From the NCBI GenBank assembly GCA_021775805.1, contig JAJFHD010000016.1:36478-100477 (forward strand): 64,000 nt of DNA, written 5' to 3'. Every line of letters begins with the position of its first letter. Position 1 is the stretch's first letter. The position numbers and the translations under genes are program-made. The notes below the pieces were generated by a model, which saw nothing but the letters and a program-made list of their open reading frames with translations, searched no databases and was not told the origin of the DNA. Shown here piece by piece: positions 27,972-36,937 of the stretch. This DNA is from Alphaproteobacteria bacterium. GTDB taxonomy: Bacteria > Pseudomonadota > Alphaproteobacteria > Rhizobiales > JAJFHC01.

Positions 27972-28084
27972 TTACCGCGATAATCTTTGCCTGCTACATG
28001 GGCTATGTGGAATGCCGCAAGCCAACGCATGCGTGCGCCGTCAACAGCACGTCCAACGTCTGCCTCAACGAACGCAGTAGATAG
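27968..28084 (+). CDS. Possible small cysteine-containing protein, 38 residues
   Basis: ATG 27968 is preceded by AAGGA at 8 nt spacing. The peptide begins MITAIIFACYMGYVEC and has four cysteines (9, 16, 23, 32). A short hydrophobic N-terminus and regularly placed cysteines would suit a small exported or membrane peptide. No homologue is known to me. Confidence 0.35.
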   Translation: MITAIIFACYMGYVECRKPTHACAVNSTSNVCLNERSR

Positions 28085-28256
28085 CCGGTCTCAGGGATGC
28101 GGCTCCGGGAAACCGTGGCGTTCGGTCAGGGCCTGGAGGATGCCATCCTTGACGAGGTCGAGAACGATAACATGCCGATTCAACGGCGGGAATGTTCTGC
28201 TCGCCCATAAATGCGCTTCTAGACTTGGCATTTGAATATACGCGTCACAGCGCTTA

Positions 28257-28287
28257 AGTCTGTACCTTCCCAATCTGGAGGCAGACT
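28257..28287 (+). promoter_or_regulatory. Hairpin covering the cysK ribosome binding site
   Basis: AGTCTG (28257-28262) and CAGACT (28282-28287) are perfect inverted arms just before the cysK ATG at 28293. Between them CCTTCCC can pair imperfectly with the Shine-Dalgarno GGAGG (28277-28281). In RNA this would hide the ribosome site. It may be a translational control element or fortuitous. Confidence 0.4.
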
Positions 28288-28292
28288 GAGCA

Positions 28293-29348
28293 ATGAGCGG
28301 AAAATATCAAAACATTCTGGAGACGATCGGCAACACACCGGTGGTGCGGATCAACAAACTGGCGCCGGACCACGTCAACCTGTTTGCCAAGATCGAGGCG
28401 TTCAATCCGCTGGGGTCGGTCAAAGACCGGCTGGCGCTCGGCGTCATCGAGGCCGCAGAGCAAAGCGGCGAACTGAAGCCCGGCCAGACGGTGGTCGAAG
28501 CCACCAGCGGCAACACCGGCATCGGGCTTGCCATGGTCTGCGCCCAGAAAGGCTATCCGCTTGTCATCACCATGGCTGACAGCTTCAGCGTCGAACGGCG
28601 CAAACTCATGCGCTTTCTTGGCGCCAAGGTGGTGCTTACGCCGGCTGCAGAAAAGGGCACCGGCATGGTTCGCAAGGCGCTGGAACTTGCGGAAAAACAC
28701 GGCTGGTTCCTGACCCGCCAGTTCGAGAACGAAGCCAATCCCGACATTCACGCGCGCACCACCGCCCAGGAAATCCTGAGAGATTTCGACGGCGAGAAGC
28801 TTGACTACTGGGTGACGGGGTTCGGCACCGGGGGCACGCTGAACGGCGTCGGACGGGTTCTGGCGGAACACCGGCCGGAGACAAAAATCGTTGTCTGTGA
28901 ACCCGAAGGCGCTGCCATGCTGTCAAGCGGCGCGGCGCAGGACCGGAACCCGGACGGGTCGGCCGCCAGCAGCCATCCGGCCTTCACGCCGCACCCGGTA
29001 CAGGGCTGGACGCCGGACTTTATCCCCAAGATTACCGAAGATGCCGTCAACCGGAACCAGATCCACGAAATCTTGAAGATCGCCGGACCGCGGGCCATGG
29101 AATGCAGCCGCAACCTGGCGCGGAAGGAGGGCATCTTCGTCGGCGTGTCCGGTGGCGCCACACTTGCCGGTGCGTTGGACGTGTGCGGGCGCGCGCCCGT
29201 CGGTTCGACGGTCCTATGCATGCTGCCTGACACCGCCGAACGTTATCTGAGCACACCTTTGTTTGGCGATATCGAAGCGGAAATGAACGACGAAGAAATG
29301 GAAGTTTCCCTGTCGACACCGGGATATCATCGGCCCAATCCGGCTTGA
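28293..29348 (+). CDS. cysK: Cysteine synthase (O-acetylserine sulfhydrylase)
   Basis: The 351-residue PLP enzyme has the PLP lysine in NPLGSVKDR (K44), the substrate loop TSGNTG (~71-76) and the glycine-rich phosphate site GTGGTLNG. It makes cysteine from O-acetylserine and sulfide. It is longer than the ~310-320 usual for CysK, with extra residues around ~215-245 (AAQDRNPDGSAASSHPAF) and a C-terminal tail. Related long forms are common in alphaproteobacteria. It stands alone downstream of a hairpin leader. Confidence 0.93.
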   Translation: MSGKYQNILETIGNTPVVRINKLAPDHVNLFAKIEAFNPLGSVKDRLALGVIEAAEQSGELKPGQTVVEATSGNTGIGLAMVCAQKGYPLVITMADSFSVERRKLMRFLGAKVVLTPAAEKGTGMVRKALELAEKHGWFLTRQFENEANPDIHARTTAQEILRDFDGEKLDYWVTGFGTGGTLNGVGRVLAEHRPETKIVVCEPEGAAMLSSGAAQDRNPDGSAASSHPAFTPHPVQGWTPDFIPKITEDAVNRNQIHEILKIAGPRAMECSRNLARKEGIFVGVSGGATLAGALDVCGRAPVGSTVLCMLPDTAERYLSTPLFGDIEAEMNDEEMEVSLSTPGYHRPNPA

Positions 29349-29390
29349 GTCGTAACACACCACAATCGCGCCAAGTTTGATTGTGGAAAG

Positions 29391-29477
29391 ATCCCGTATC
29401 TGCGACGCAGCACTGGCGTGCCGCATCGCGCACGGGAAACGGGAATCGTTCCCCGGACGCCCGTCAGGGCGAGCCGG
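29391..29477 (-). repeat. Dispersed repeat family B, inverted copy
   Basis: Read on the minus strand this ~87-bp element matches 62322-62411, sharing TTTCCCGTGCGCGATGCGGC and CACGCCAGTGCTGC. The small hairpin arms here are CGCCC/GGGCG, against CACGC/GCGTG at 62.3 kb, so pairing is kept while the sequence changed. The element supplies the stop codon and last three residues of the amidase gene (29464). Confidence 0.8.
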
Positions 29478-30930
29478 GGTCGTTCCAGAACGGATCTCCG
29501 TTGTCGCCAAAGGACGGCCGGCGCTCGACGCAATCGAGCCATGGGGATTGCTTTTCCAGGGCATGAGCCAACCGGAACACGCGGTGATCGTCAAAACTGC
29601 GGGCGACGATCTGGATGCCGGTGGGCAGACCGTTTGAGGCAATGCCGTTGGGGATGGCCAGTACCGGCAGACGGCTAAGCATGTTGAAGGGATGGGTCAG
29701 AACCCAGCCGAAATCCGTGTCAATTTCACGCCCGCCCACACGGATGGTCTCCCAGGGCTTGGCCTCGGCGCGGACTTCATGGGTGCCGACGGTGGGACAG
29801 ATCAGGGCGTCATAGTTTTCCAGCAGGGGTGCGATGTCGTCATACATGGCGGCGGCGGTCTGGAAGCTGGACAAATAGGCTTCCGCATCCGCCGAGCCGG
29901 CCTTGCCGGCATAGTGGATATTGTAGTCGCAGAGCCGGTCGCCGAACCGTTCGAGATTGCGCTCCAGTTCGCGGCCGAACAGATGGTCGAGATAGGCAAC
30001 GGCCGCAGTTGTGACCTCGTCGCCCCAACCCAAATCAACTTCGTCCACTGTAATGCCCAGGGCGCGCAACCGGTCGGCTGTCCGCGTCAGACCGTCATCG
30101 ACTTCCCTTGCTATCGCGGCAAAGCCAAGGTCGCGGGACAAGGCGACCCTCCAGCCGGACACCGGTTCGAATTGCGCCGGCAGATTGATTTCTTCGCGCA
30201 CGGTGGCGATGTCGCAAGGGTGAACGCCCGACATGATGTTTGTCATGGCCGCGCAATCACCGACGCTGCGGGCAAGCGGCCCGGTCTGACAATAGAAATC
30301 CAGGTTGAAAGGCACGGTCCCGGGGATCCGGCCATACGGCGGCTTGTAGCCGACCACGCCGCAGCATGCCGCAGGCACGCGAATCGACCCGGCAATGTCC
30401 GACCCGGTCGCCAGTGTCACCAGACCGGCGGCAAGAGCCGCCGCAGACCCACCCGACGACCCGCCTGCTGTATAGTGCGGGTTCCAGGGCGTTCCGGTGG
30501 CACCGAAGAGCTTGCTGTAGGTGACGCCGGCGCTGCAGAACTCCGGCGTGGTCGTCTTGGCAATCAGAATGGCGCCGGCATCGAGCAGGCGCTGGCAGGC
30601 GGCATTTGTGGTGGTCGCCACATTGTCGCGATAGGCCAGGCAGGCATGGGTCGACCGCTTCCCGGCAACGTCCTGGTGGTCCTTGATACCGAGCGTCAGT
30701 CCTTCCAGGGCGCGCGGACGACCGCCGGTTCGCATGAACCGCTGTTCGGCCGCCTTCGCCTGTTGAATCGCCTCGTCGAAGTAGGTGTCGGTGAAGGCGT
30801 TGACCTTGTCGCCGATTTTCTCCGCCTGTGAGATTTGCGCCTGCACCACCTCGACCGGCGACAGTTTTCCTTGCCTGAACAAATCGAGGGCGCGGTGGCC
30901 TGGCAGATAACACAGATCGAGATCGTTCAA
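29464..30930 (-). CDS. Amidase (amidase-signature family)
   Basis: The 488-residue protein has the Ser-cisSer-Lys triad context: GIKDHQDV (K83), AGGSSGGSAAALAAG (cis-Ser ~158-159) and DIAGSIRVPA (nucleophile S182). It hydrolyses a C-N amide bond; the substrate class cannot be read. It is encoded downstream of a PotD-like binding protein and opposite PotB/C/A-like genes, so it probably processes the imported compound. Its last residues and stop lie in a dispersed repeat, so the natural C-terminus may have been altered slightly. Confidence 0.88.
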   Translation of the reverse strand: MNDLDLCYLPGHRALDLFRQGKLSPVEVVQAQISQAEKIGDKVNAFTDTYFDEAIQQAKAAEQRFMRTGGRPRALEGLTLGIKDHQDVAGKRSTHACLAYRDNVATTTNAACQRLLDAGAILIAKTTTPEFCSAGVTYSKLFGATGTPWNPHYTAGGSSGGSAAALAAGLVTLATGSDIAGSIRVPAACCGVVGYKPPYGRIPGTVPFNLDFYCQTGPLARSVGDCAAMTNIMSGVHPCDIATVREEINLPAQFEPVSGWRVALSRDLGFAAIAREVDDGLTRTADRLRALGITVDEVDLGWGDEVTTAAVAYLDHLFGRELERNLERFGDRLCDYNIHYAGKAGSADAEAYLSSFQTAAAMYDDIAPLLENYDALICPTVGTHEVRAEAKPWETIRVGGREIDTDFGWVLTHPFNMLSRLPVLAIPNGIASNGLPTGIQIVARSFDDHRVFRLAHALEKQSPWLDCVERRPSFGDNGDPFWNDPGSP

Positions 30931-30956
30931 GTCCGCGCTCCTTCATTGCCGCAAAC

Positions 30957-30996
30957 GACAAACGGGACGGCGGGCAAAGCCACCGTCCCGTTTGTC
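30957..30996 (-). terminator. Long-stem hairpin between binding-protein and amidase genes
   Basis: A perfect 14-bp stem: GACAAACGGGACGG (30957-30970) pairs with CCGTCCCGTTTGTC (30983-30996) across a 12-nt loop. It lies 12 bp after the binding-protein stop, with a short GTTTG run on the minus strand, and before the amidase start at 30930. It probably ends most transcripts or protects the binding-protein mRNA, allowing limited readthrough to the amidase. Confidence 0.7.
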
Positions 30997-31008
30997 AGCT
31001 TAACAGAG

Positions 31009-32106
31009 TCAGCCGCCGGCTTGCACGTCGGCAAACAGGGTTTGGTATTTCTTCTCGAACTCAGGCGCCAGCGACTTGAAGAACAAGCTGGCGTTGAGAA
31101 CGGCCTCTGGATCGGAAATGCCCAGATCCACCAGTTTCTTCGGATCGGCCTTGGTGTAGGCCGCCTTGTTGGTCGAACCGTAGCCGTAGTTCTCCATCAG
31201 CCAGGCACCTGACTCAGCGGACGTCCAGGCATCGATCAGATCGTAGGCGGCGTCCTCGTTCTTGACGTTCTTGTGCATGGTGAAGCCGGCGATCCAGGTG
31301 AACATGCGCTCCTTGGGCACCATCATCGCAACGTCCAGCCCCTGTTTCTTGAGGTTGACCAGGGAAGCATTCCAGCCGTAGGCGGCGACCACTTCGCCGG
31401 ACGCCATGGCCTGTTCGAGCTGGGTGGCGTCGGACCAGTACATGCGCAGAAGGTCGCGCTGCTTGGAGGCAAGCTTCTTGATTTCGGCAAGCTGTTCATC
31501 GTTGAGCGTGTAGATGTTGTCGTAGCCCAACACCAGGGCGGCACATTGCACGACGGCAGCCGCGGTCTCGTAGTTCGCCAACCGGCCCTTGTATTTTTCG
31601 TCGTATAGAAGGCCCCAGGTGGGGTTGTCGTGATAGCTCTTGTCGACCAGATCCTTGCGGTAGATCACCGAGCTGTTGCCGTATTCGCTCGGGATCATGT
31701 ACTGGACACCATCGTAGACGCACGAGTCATCGTTGCGCACGCTCTCGATGATCGAACCCCAGTTCTTCAGGCGCTTGGTGTCGATCGGTTTGAGCAGGCC
31801 GGCATCCTTGAACCGGCGGACGTTGTAGTTGCCGGGATGGATCAGATCCGGCGACCAGCCGGTCTTCATCTTGGTGAACGACTCTTCTTCGCTGGCGATG
31901 TGGCTGACTTCGGGCATGCCGCCGTACTTGGCGATGTAGGATTTGAGCAGGTCCTTGGCGTCATAGCCCGACCAGGTGTGATAATGGACTTCGTTGGCAG
32001 CGTAGGCTGCATTGGACATCACCGGCATGACCGAATAGGTCACGCCCAAGGCGGCGAGCGACTTCAGGATCTGGCGCCGGTTTGCCGGCAAATCATTGCG
32101 TCTCAT
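31009..32106 (-). CDS. ABC transporter substrate-binding protein, spermidine/putrescine (PotD)-like
   Basis: The 365-residue exported protein has a twin-arginine-like N-terminus (NRRQILKSLAALGVTYS) and AYAA near residue 36 as a likely cleavage site. The mature part resembles PotD-type proteins: NEVHYHTWSGYDAKDLLKSY, DLIHPGNYNVRRFKDAGLL, ASGEVVAAYGWNASL. It binds a polyamine or related cation for the PotB/C/A-like importer encoded divergently. The strong hairpin after its stop fits higher expression of this component. Confidence 0.88.
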   Translation of the reverse strand: MRRNDLPANRRQILKSLAALGVTYSVMPVMSNAAYAANEVHYHTWSGYDAKDLLKSYIAKYGGMPEVSHIASEEESFTKMKTGWSPDLIHPGNYNVRRFKDAGLLKPIDTKRLKNWGSIIESVRNDDSCVYDGVQYMIPSEYGNSSVIYRKDLVDKSYHDNPTWGLLYDEKYKGRLANYETAAAVVQCAALVLGYDNIYTLNDEQLAEIKKLASKQRDLLRMYWSDATQLEQAMASGEVVAAYGWNASLVNLKKQGLDVAMMVPKERMFTWIAGFTMHKNVKNEDAAYDLIDAWTSAESGAWLMENYGYGSTNKAAYTKADPKKLVDLGISDPEAVLNASLFFKSLAPEFEKKYQTLFADVQAGG

Positions 32107-32175
32107 GTTGTTTTCTCCCTGTTTTGAATTGGTTGATTTGCGTGTCCGGCGCGTTGCCTCGCACCTTGGTCTTGT

Positions 32176-32910
32176 TCATTCACGGGCCTCGATGACTTGC
32201 TCGTTTTCGATCAGCCGGGGCATGACCGCAGCACAGGCGCCCTCGACGTGCTCGATGCAGGCGCGCTTGAGGCCTTCGGCGTCGCGTGCCGCGGCGGCGT
32301 CAACGATCCTTTCGACGTCCTTCATCATGGCCGTCGGCCGGCCTTCGCTGGCCAGCGACATGCGCCGCAGCATCGAAATCCGGGCGTTGAGAGAATGAAT
32401 GAAATGGGCGCAAACCCCGTTATCGGCACCGTCAAAGAGAACTTCATAAAACTCTGAAATCAGACCCAGCGTGACGTCCGGATGGTTCTCCTTGGCCGAT
32501 ACCGCCATAGCCCGTCCTATCCGGTTCAGATCGGCGATGTGCCGGTCTGAAGCGTGTTCCGCGAACAATTCGCCCGCCAGGCCTTCCAAGGCTGCCCGAA
32601 CCTTGTACAGATCCCGCGCGTCTCGCGCCGTCAGCGTGACAACGACCGGACCGCGGTGCGGGATTGTCTCGATCAGCTGTTCGGACTCCAGATGGCGGAG
32701 CGCTTCGCGGACCGATGTCCGGCTGACATCGAGCATCTCGCACAGTTCGCGCTCCTTCAGATGGGTTCCGGGCGGCAGGCGGTGGTCGATGATCGCCTGG
32801 CGCAGCATGTCGGTGGCGCGTTCACGCAAGGTCATGGATTTGCGGCCGACACGCATGGAGGCACCGAGACTGCCACTGGCTTTCGAGGCTTGCGCTTCCG
32901 GTATCTGCAT
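32176..32910 (-). CDS. GntR family (FCD subfamily) transcriptional regulator
   Basis: The ATG at 32910 (MQIPEAQASK) gives 244 residues; the frame is open further upstream but through the divergent promoter region. The N-terminal winged helix (LRERATDMLRQAIID, CEMLDVSRTSVREALRHLE) is followed by the all-helical FCD effector domain (DLYKVRAALEGLAGELFAE). It lies between the binding-protein gene and the permease operon and is the likely local regulator. TTGTATGACAA upstream of the divergent operon matches the kind of site this family binds. Confidence 0.9.
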   Translation of the reverse strand: MQIPEAQASKASGSLGASMRVGRKSMTLRERATDMLRQAIIDHRLPPGTHLKERELCEMLDVSRTSVREALRHLESEQLIETIPHRGPVVVTLTARDARDLYKVRAALEGLAGELFAEHASDRHIADLNRIGRAMAVSAKENHPDVTLGLISEFYEVLFDGADNGVCAHFIHSLNARISMLRRMSLASEGRPTAMMKDVERIVDAAAARDAEGLKRACIEHVEGACAAVMPRLIENEQVIEARE

Positions 32911-32992
32911 TGCCGACGTTCGCTCCACGATTAACCGTTTCCGTCCGCTTGCAATCGCCCCGGACGGCGTCTGGCAGCATATCATCGCTTTT

Positions 32993-33003
32993 TTGTATGA
33001 CAA
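32993..33003. promoter_or_regulatory. Candidate operator TTGTATGACAA
   Basis: A perfect TTGT-N3-ACAA palindrome in the 166 bp between the divergent gntR-type gene and the permease operon. FCD-type GntR regulators often bind such TTGT...ACAA sites. An AT-rich patch follows (ACATATTGTAGCATCATAAAT), consistent with promoter overlap. Assignment is inference. Confidence 0.5.
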
Positions 33004-33076
33004 ACATATTGTAGCATCATAAATTCGATGGTCGCCGACATCAGGGGGAGAAACCATTTCTGCGACACCACAAGAG

Positions 33077-33952
33077 ATGAGCCCCGTGCTGAAATTCTGG
33101 CTGCAGAACCCGGCCTTGCGCGGCTATGCCCTGCTGTCACCGGCGCTCGTCCTCATGGCGATTGCGCTGGTCTCGCCGTTCCTGCTGCTGGTGGGCCGCA
33201 GTTTCATTGTGGAAACAAGCAACACCGACTGGGTTTTCAGTTTTGCCAATTACCAGACGGTCTATGACAAGGCGCAGTATTTCCGGATTCTGTGGCGCTC
33301 GATCGGTGTCTCGTCGCTGGTGTCCATCACCACAGTGCTGCTGGCCTACCCGGCGGCCTACTTCATCGCCTTCCATGTCCAGCGCAACAAGATGGTGTGG
33401 CTGATCCTGATTACCCTGCCATTCTGGACCAGCTACCTCCTGCGGGTTTTCTCCTGGAAACTGATCCTCGGGTTCAACGGCGTCATCAACTCGTCTCTGA
33501 CGTGGCTCGGCCTGATTGCACAGCCGCTGGAATTCCTGCTCTACAACACCACCGCCGTCATCGTCACCCTGGCGCACGCCTGGGCAGCGTTTGCTATCCT
33601 GCCGATCTTCGTGTCACTCCAGAAGATCGACAAGTCGCTGATCGAGGCGTCCCAGGATCTCGGCGAAAGCCGGCTTGCCACCTTCATACGCGTGACCCTG
33701 CCCCTGTCCATGCCGGGGGTGATTGCCGCGTTGCTGCTGGTCTTCATTCCAACGGTCGGGGACTATGTGACGCCCAAACTGGTGGGCGGGCCCAACGGCA
33801 TCATGATCGGCAGCCTGATCCAGGTGGCCTTCGGACGGCTCGACAACTGGCCGTTGGGGGCTGCCATATCCGTGGTCTCGATGGTCACCGTCACGGGCGT
33901 CGTCTGTGCCTTCCTGTTCGGTCTCGACCGGATCAAGAAGGGGTTGTCATGA
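33077..33952 (+). CDS. ABC transporter permease, PotB-like
   Basis: The 291-residue protein has about six membrane helices, starting LRGYALLSPALVLMAIALVSPFLLL, and the EAA coupling loop EASQDLGESRLATFIRVTLPLSMPG. This is the PotB/PotH type of polyamine permease. It overlaps the next permease gene by 4 bp (ATGA). It is the first gene of the divergent import operon with PotC- and PotA-like genes. Confidence 0.92.
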   Translation: MSPVLKFWLQNPALRGYALLSPALVLMAIALVSPFLLLVGRSFIVETSNTDWVFSFANYQTVYDKAQYFRILWRSIGVSSLVSITTVLLAYPAAYFIAFHVQRNKMVWLILITLPFWTSYLLRVFSWKLILGFNGVINSSLTWLGLIAQPLEFLLYNTTAVIVTLAHAWAAFAILPIFVSLQKIDKSLIEASQDLGESRLATFIRVTLPLSMPGVIAALLLVFIPTVGDYVTPKLVGGPNGIMIGSLIQVAFGRLDNWPLGAAISVVSMVTVTGVVCAFLFGLDRIKKGLS

Positions 33953-34764
33953 CAATCAGGCGCAAAGGGTCGGGGTCCGGATTGCTCAAGTCCTATACGA
34001 TCGCTTACCTGGCATTCATCTACCTGCCGGTCTTCCTGCTGCCCCTGTTCTCTTTCAACGATGCTATTTACGTGGCCTTCCCGATGAAGGGCTTCACCCT
34101 GCAATGGTGGTCGGAGATGTGGCAGCAGGACGGCATGCACCGTGCCTTGTGGAACAGTTTCCGGGTGGCGGTTCCGGTGGCCGTGATCAGCACGGCGCTC
34201 GGCATGTGCGCGGCCAAAGCGCTGACCGGCTACAAGCTGGCCTGGACCAAACTACTGACCGGCCTGTTCACCCTGCCGCTGGTGATCCCGTTCATCATTC
34301 TGGGGATTGCCCTGCTGATCGCGTTCAACAGCTATGGCATCGGTCTGTCGCTGTTTTCGGTCGCCATCGGCCACATTCTCATCTGTGTGCCGTTTTCCCT
34401 GTTCGTGTTGTTGTCGAGGCTCGAAAGCTTCGACCGCAGCATCGAGGAAGCGTCGCTCGATCTGGGCGAAACACCGTGGATGACATTCTGGCGCGTGACC
34501 TTTCCGGTCGCCCTGCCGGGCATCGTTGCAAGCCTGCTCCTGACCTTTACGATTTCATTCGACGAATTCCTGCTCGCCTTTTTCCTGACCGGGAACGAGT
34601 CCACCCTGCCTATCTACATCTTCAGCCAACTGCGGTTTCCCGCCAAGCTGCCGGCCGTACTGGCCCTGGGATCGGCAATCCTCATCGTCACTTTCATCAT
34701 TGTGATCATCGCCGAACGCCTCAGGCGAACAGGCGACACAACGCCCGATTCAAAGGCTCCCTGA
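33949..34764 (+). CDS. ABC transporter permease, PotC-like
   Basis: The 271-residue protein is counted from the ATG at 33949, which overlaps the potB-like stop. It has six helices and the coupling loop EEASLDLGETPWMTFWRVTFP. FTISFDEFLLAFFLTG is typical of PotC/PotI. It pairs with the preceding permease to form the membrane channel and precedes the ATPase gene by 1 bp. Confidence 0.92.
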   Translation: MTIRRKGSGSGLLKSYTIAYLAFIYLPVFLLPLFSFNDAIYVAFPMKGFTLQWWSEMWQQDGMHRALWNSFRVAVPVAVISTALGMCAAKALTGYKLAWTKLLTGLFTLPLVIPFIILGIALLIAFNSYGIGLSLFSVAIGHILICVPFSLFVLLSRLESFDRSIEEASLDLGETPWMTFWRVTFPVALPGIVASLLLTFTISFDEFLLAFFLTGNESTLPIYIFSQLRFPAKLPAVLALGSAILIVTFIIVIIAERLRRTGDTTPDSKAP

Positions 34765-34765
34765 T

Positions 34766-35863
34766 ATGTCGGAACGTTCCTTTATCTCCATCGATTCGGT
34801 TTCGAAACATTTCGGGAATGTTCGCGCAGTCGACCGGGTCGACCTGGAAATCGGCCAGGGTGAGTTTTTTGCCCTGCTCGGGCCTTCAGGCTGCGGCAAG
34901 ACGACGTTGCTGCGCATGCTGGGCGGTTTCGAAATCCCGACCGGCGGCGAGATCTATATTGACGGCGAACCCATGGCCGCCGTGCCGCCATACCAGCGCC
35001 CGGTCAATATGGTGTTCCAGAGTTACGCGATCTTTCCGCATCTGAACGTGTTCAAGAACATCGCCTTCGGATTGCGCAAAGAAGGTCTTTCCAAACCCGA
35101 GCTCGAGGCCCGCGTCCACGAGGCCCTGGCGATGATCAGGCTGGAGGGCTATGGCGAGCGCGCCGCTCACGAGTTGTCCGGCGGCCAGCGCCAGCGGATA
35201 GCTCTGGCCCGCGCCCTGATCAAGAAGCCGAAGGTACTGCTTCTGGATGAACCGCTCGGTGCCCTGGACAAAAAACTACGCGAGCAGATGCAGCTCGAAC
35301 TGCGTGACCTGCAGAAATCGCTGGGCATTACATTCGTGTTCGTTACCCACGACCAGGAAGAAGCCCTGACGATGTCGGACCGGATCGCGGTCATGTCCGA
35401 CGGCCGTGTGCTGGAGGAAGGGGCCCCGTCACAGCTTTATGCGAAGCCGCAGACCCGGTTCGTTGCGGATTTTCTGGGTGCCATGAACTTTTTTGAAGGC
35501 CGGATCACGGGCCGCGACGGCGATGGATACACGGTCGAGGCCGACCGACTCGGCCCGGTTACGTCGACGCCGTTGACCGGCGGATTTGCGCCCGGCGAAA
35601 CCGTAACGGTCGGGCTGCGCCCGGAGAACATCCGGGTGACACCGGTCTCGGGTGAAGTCCCGGCGGCGGTCACCGGCAGGATCAGCAATGCAGCCTATCT
35701 CGGCGACCGGACCCATATCTATGTTCGTATCGACGATGCCGCAGAACCGATTCTTGTGGCGGTTCAGAATCTGGAAGACGACGGGCTTTTGACCGGCGGC
35801 GGCGATACCAGGTTCGCCCTCAACTGGTCTCCATCAGCCCTTCTGCTGCTTAAGAACACCTGA
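34766..35863 (+). CDS. ABC transporter ATP-binding protein, PotA-like
   Basis: The 365-residue ATPase has Walker A GPSGCGKTT (39-47), signature [15 protein letters not shown], Walker B LLLDEPLGALD and the switch His in VTHDQEEA. The C-terminal ~110 residues form a TOBE-type regulatory domain (FFEGRITGRDGDGYTVE onwards). It powers import through the two permeases encoded just upstream. This completes a PotABCD-like transporter together with the divergent binding protein. Confidence 0.93.
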   Translation: MSERSFISIDSVSKHFGNVRAVDRVDLEIGQGEFFALLGPSGCGKTTLLRMLGGFEIPTGGEIYIDGEPMAAVPPYQRPVNMVFQSYAIFPHLNVFKNIAFGLRKEGLSKPELEARVHEALAMIRLEGYGERAAHELSGGQRQRIALARALIKKPKVLLLDEPLGALDKKLREQMQLELRDLQKSLGITFVFVTHDQEEALTMSDRIAVMSDGRVLEEGAPSQLYAKPQTRFVADFLGAMNFFEGRITGRDGDGYTVEADRLGPVTSTPLTGGFAPGETVTVGLRPENIRVTPVSGEVPAAVTGRISNAAYLGDRTHIYVRIDDAAEPILVAVQNLEDDGLLTGGGDTRFALNWSPSALLLLKNT

Positions 35864-35875
35864 CGTTCTGGCCGT

Positions 35876-36481
35876 TCAAAACGGCCGACGCGCCTTAACG
35901 GCAGCGGCCAGGGTACCGTCATCGAGGTAATCGAGCTCGCCGCCGACCGGCACGCCGTGGGCCAGTCTCGATACCCTGACCGAACAGCCTGCCAGCCGGT
36001 CGGTGATATAGTGGGCGGTGGTCTGGCCGTCGACGGTGGCATTTAGGGCGAGCAGGACCTCGGCCACTTCGTCGCCGGCCGCGCGTTCCACGAGGGAGGC
36101 GATGTTGAGATCATCGGGACCGATGCCGTCGAGGGCGGACAGCGTGCCGCCGACCACATGGTACTGTCCGGAGATTGCCGAGGCCCGTTCCAGCGCCCAC
36201 AGGTCGCCGACCTCCTCAACCACGCAGATCACGGTCCGGTCCCGGCGCAGGTCGGTACAGACTGTGCACGGATCGACGGTATCGACATTGCCGCAATTGG
36301 TGCAGATGACCACCTTGTGGAGAGCCTCTTCCAGAGCCGCCGTCAGGGGCACGAAGAGCTGATCCTTCTGCTTGATCAGGTGAAGGGCCGCACGCCTGGC
36401 CGACCGCGGCCCGAGACCCGGCAGTTTTGCCAGGAACTGGATCATGCGTTCGATTTCCGGACCGGCGATTTTGCGGCTCAT
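35876..36481 (-). CDS. recR: Recombination protein RecR
   Basis: The 201-residue protein has the helix-hairpin-helix [19 protein letters not shown], a four-cysteine zinc site ([16 protein letters not shown]) and a Toprim domain ([32 protein letters not shown]). It works with RecO/RecF in loading RecA at gaps. It is the last gene of the order dnaX-ybaB-recR. Confidence 0.97.
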   Translation of the reverse strand: MSRKIAGPEIERMIQFLAKLPGLGPRSARRAALHLIKQKDQLFVPLTAALEEALHKVVICTNCGNVDTVDPCTVCTDLRRDRTVICVVEEVGDLWALERASAISGQYHVVGGTLSALDGIGPDDLNIASLVERAAGDEVAEVLLALNATVDGQTTAHYITDRLAGCSVRVSRLAHGVPVGGELDYLDDGTLAAAVKARRPF

Positions 36482-36526
36482 GGGAAACCCATCCCTGACA
36501 CTGGTTCAAACCAGGCGCTCAACAGC

Positions 36527-36850
36527 CTAGAACCCCAGGTTCATGCCGGGCGGAATCGGCAGGTCGCCTGTGACTTCCTTCATTTTTTCCGCGACCGCCT
36601 GTTCCATGCGCTGCTTGGCGTCGGCATGGGCAGCGGCGATCAGGTCTTCCAGAATTTCCTTTTCATCAGCCACCATCAGGCTCGAATCGATCTCGACGTT
36701 CTTGAGATCGCCCTTGCCCGAAAGGGTCACGGTGACCAGCCCGCCGCCGGACTGTCCGGCAATCGACAAGTCGCCAAGCTGTTCCTGCATGGTCGCCATT
36801 TTCGACTGAAGTTCCTGGGCCTGCTTCATCAGGTTCCCGATGTTTTTCAT
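36527..36850 (-). CDS. YbaB/EbfC family nucleoid-associated protein
   Basis: The 107-residue protein is typical in length and sequence (NIGNLMKQAQELQSKMATMQ, VTVTLSGKGDLKNVEIDSSL). It is a small dimeric DNA-binding protein. It sits between dnaX and recR, its common place in bacteria. Confidence 0.95.
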   Translation of the reverse strand: MKNIGNLMKQAQELQSKMATMQEQLGDLSIAGQSGGGLVTVTLSGKGDLKNVEIDSSLMVADEKEILEDLIAAAHADAKQRMEQAVAEKMKEVTGDLPIPPGMNLGF

Positions 36851-36937
36851 CTTGGGTTCAATGCTCCGTGTTGGATGGACCGATTGGCCCTACTGTCCGG
36901 GACCAACCGGTGGGCGTTGGCCATATTCCGGTCTGCG

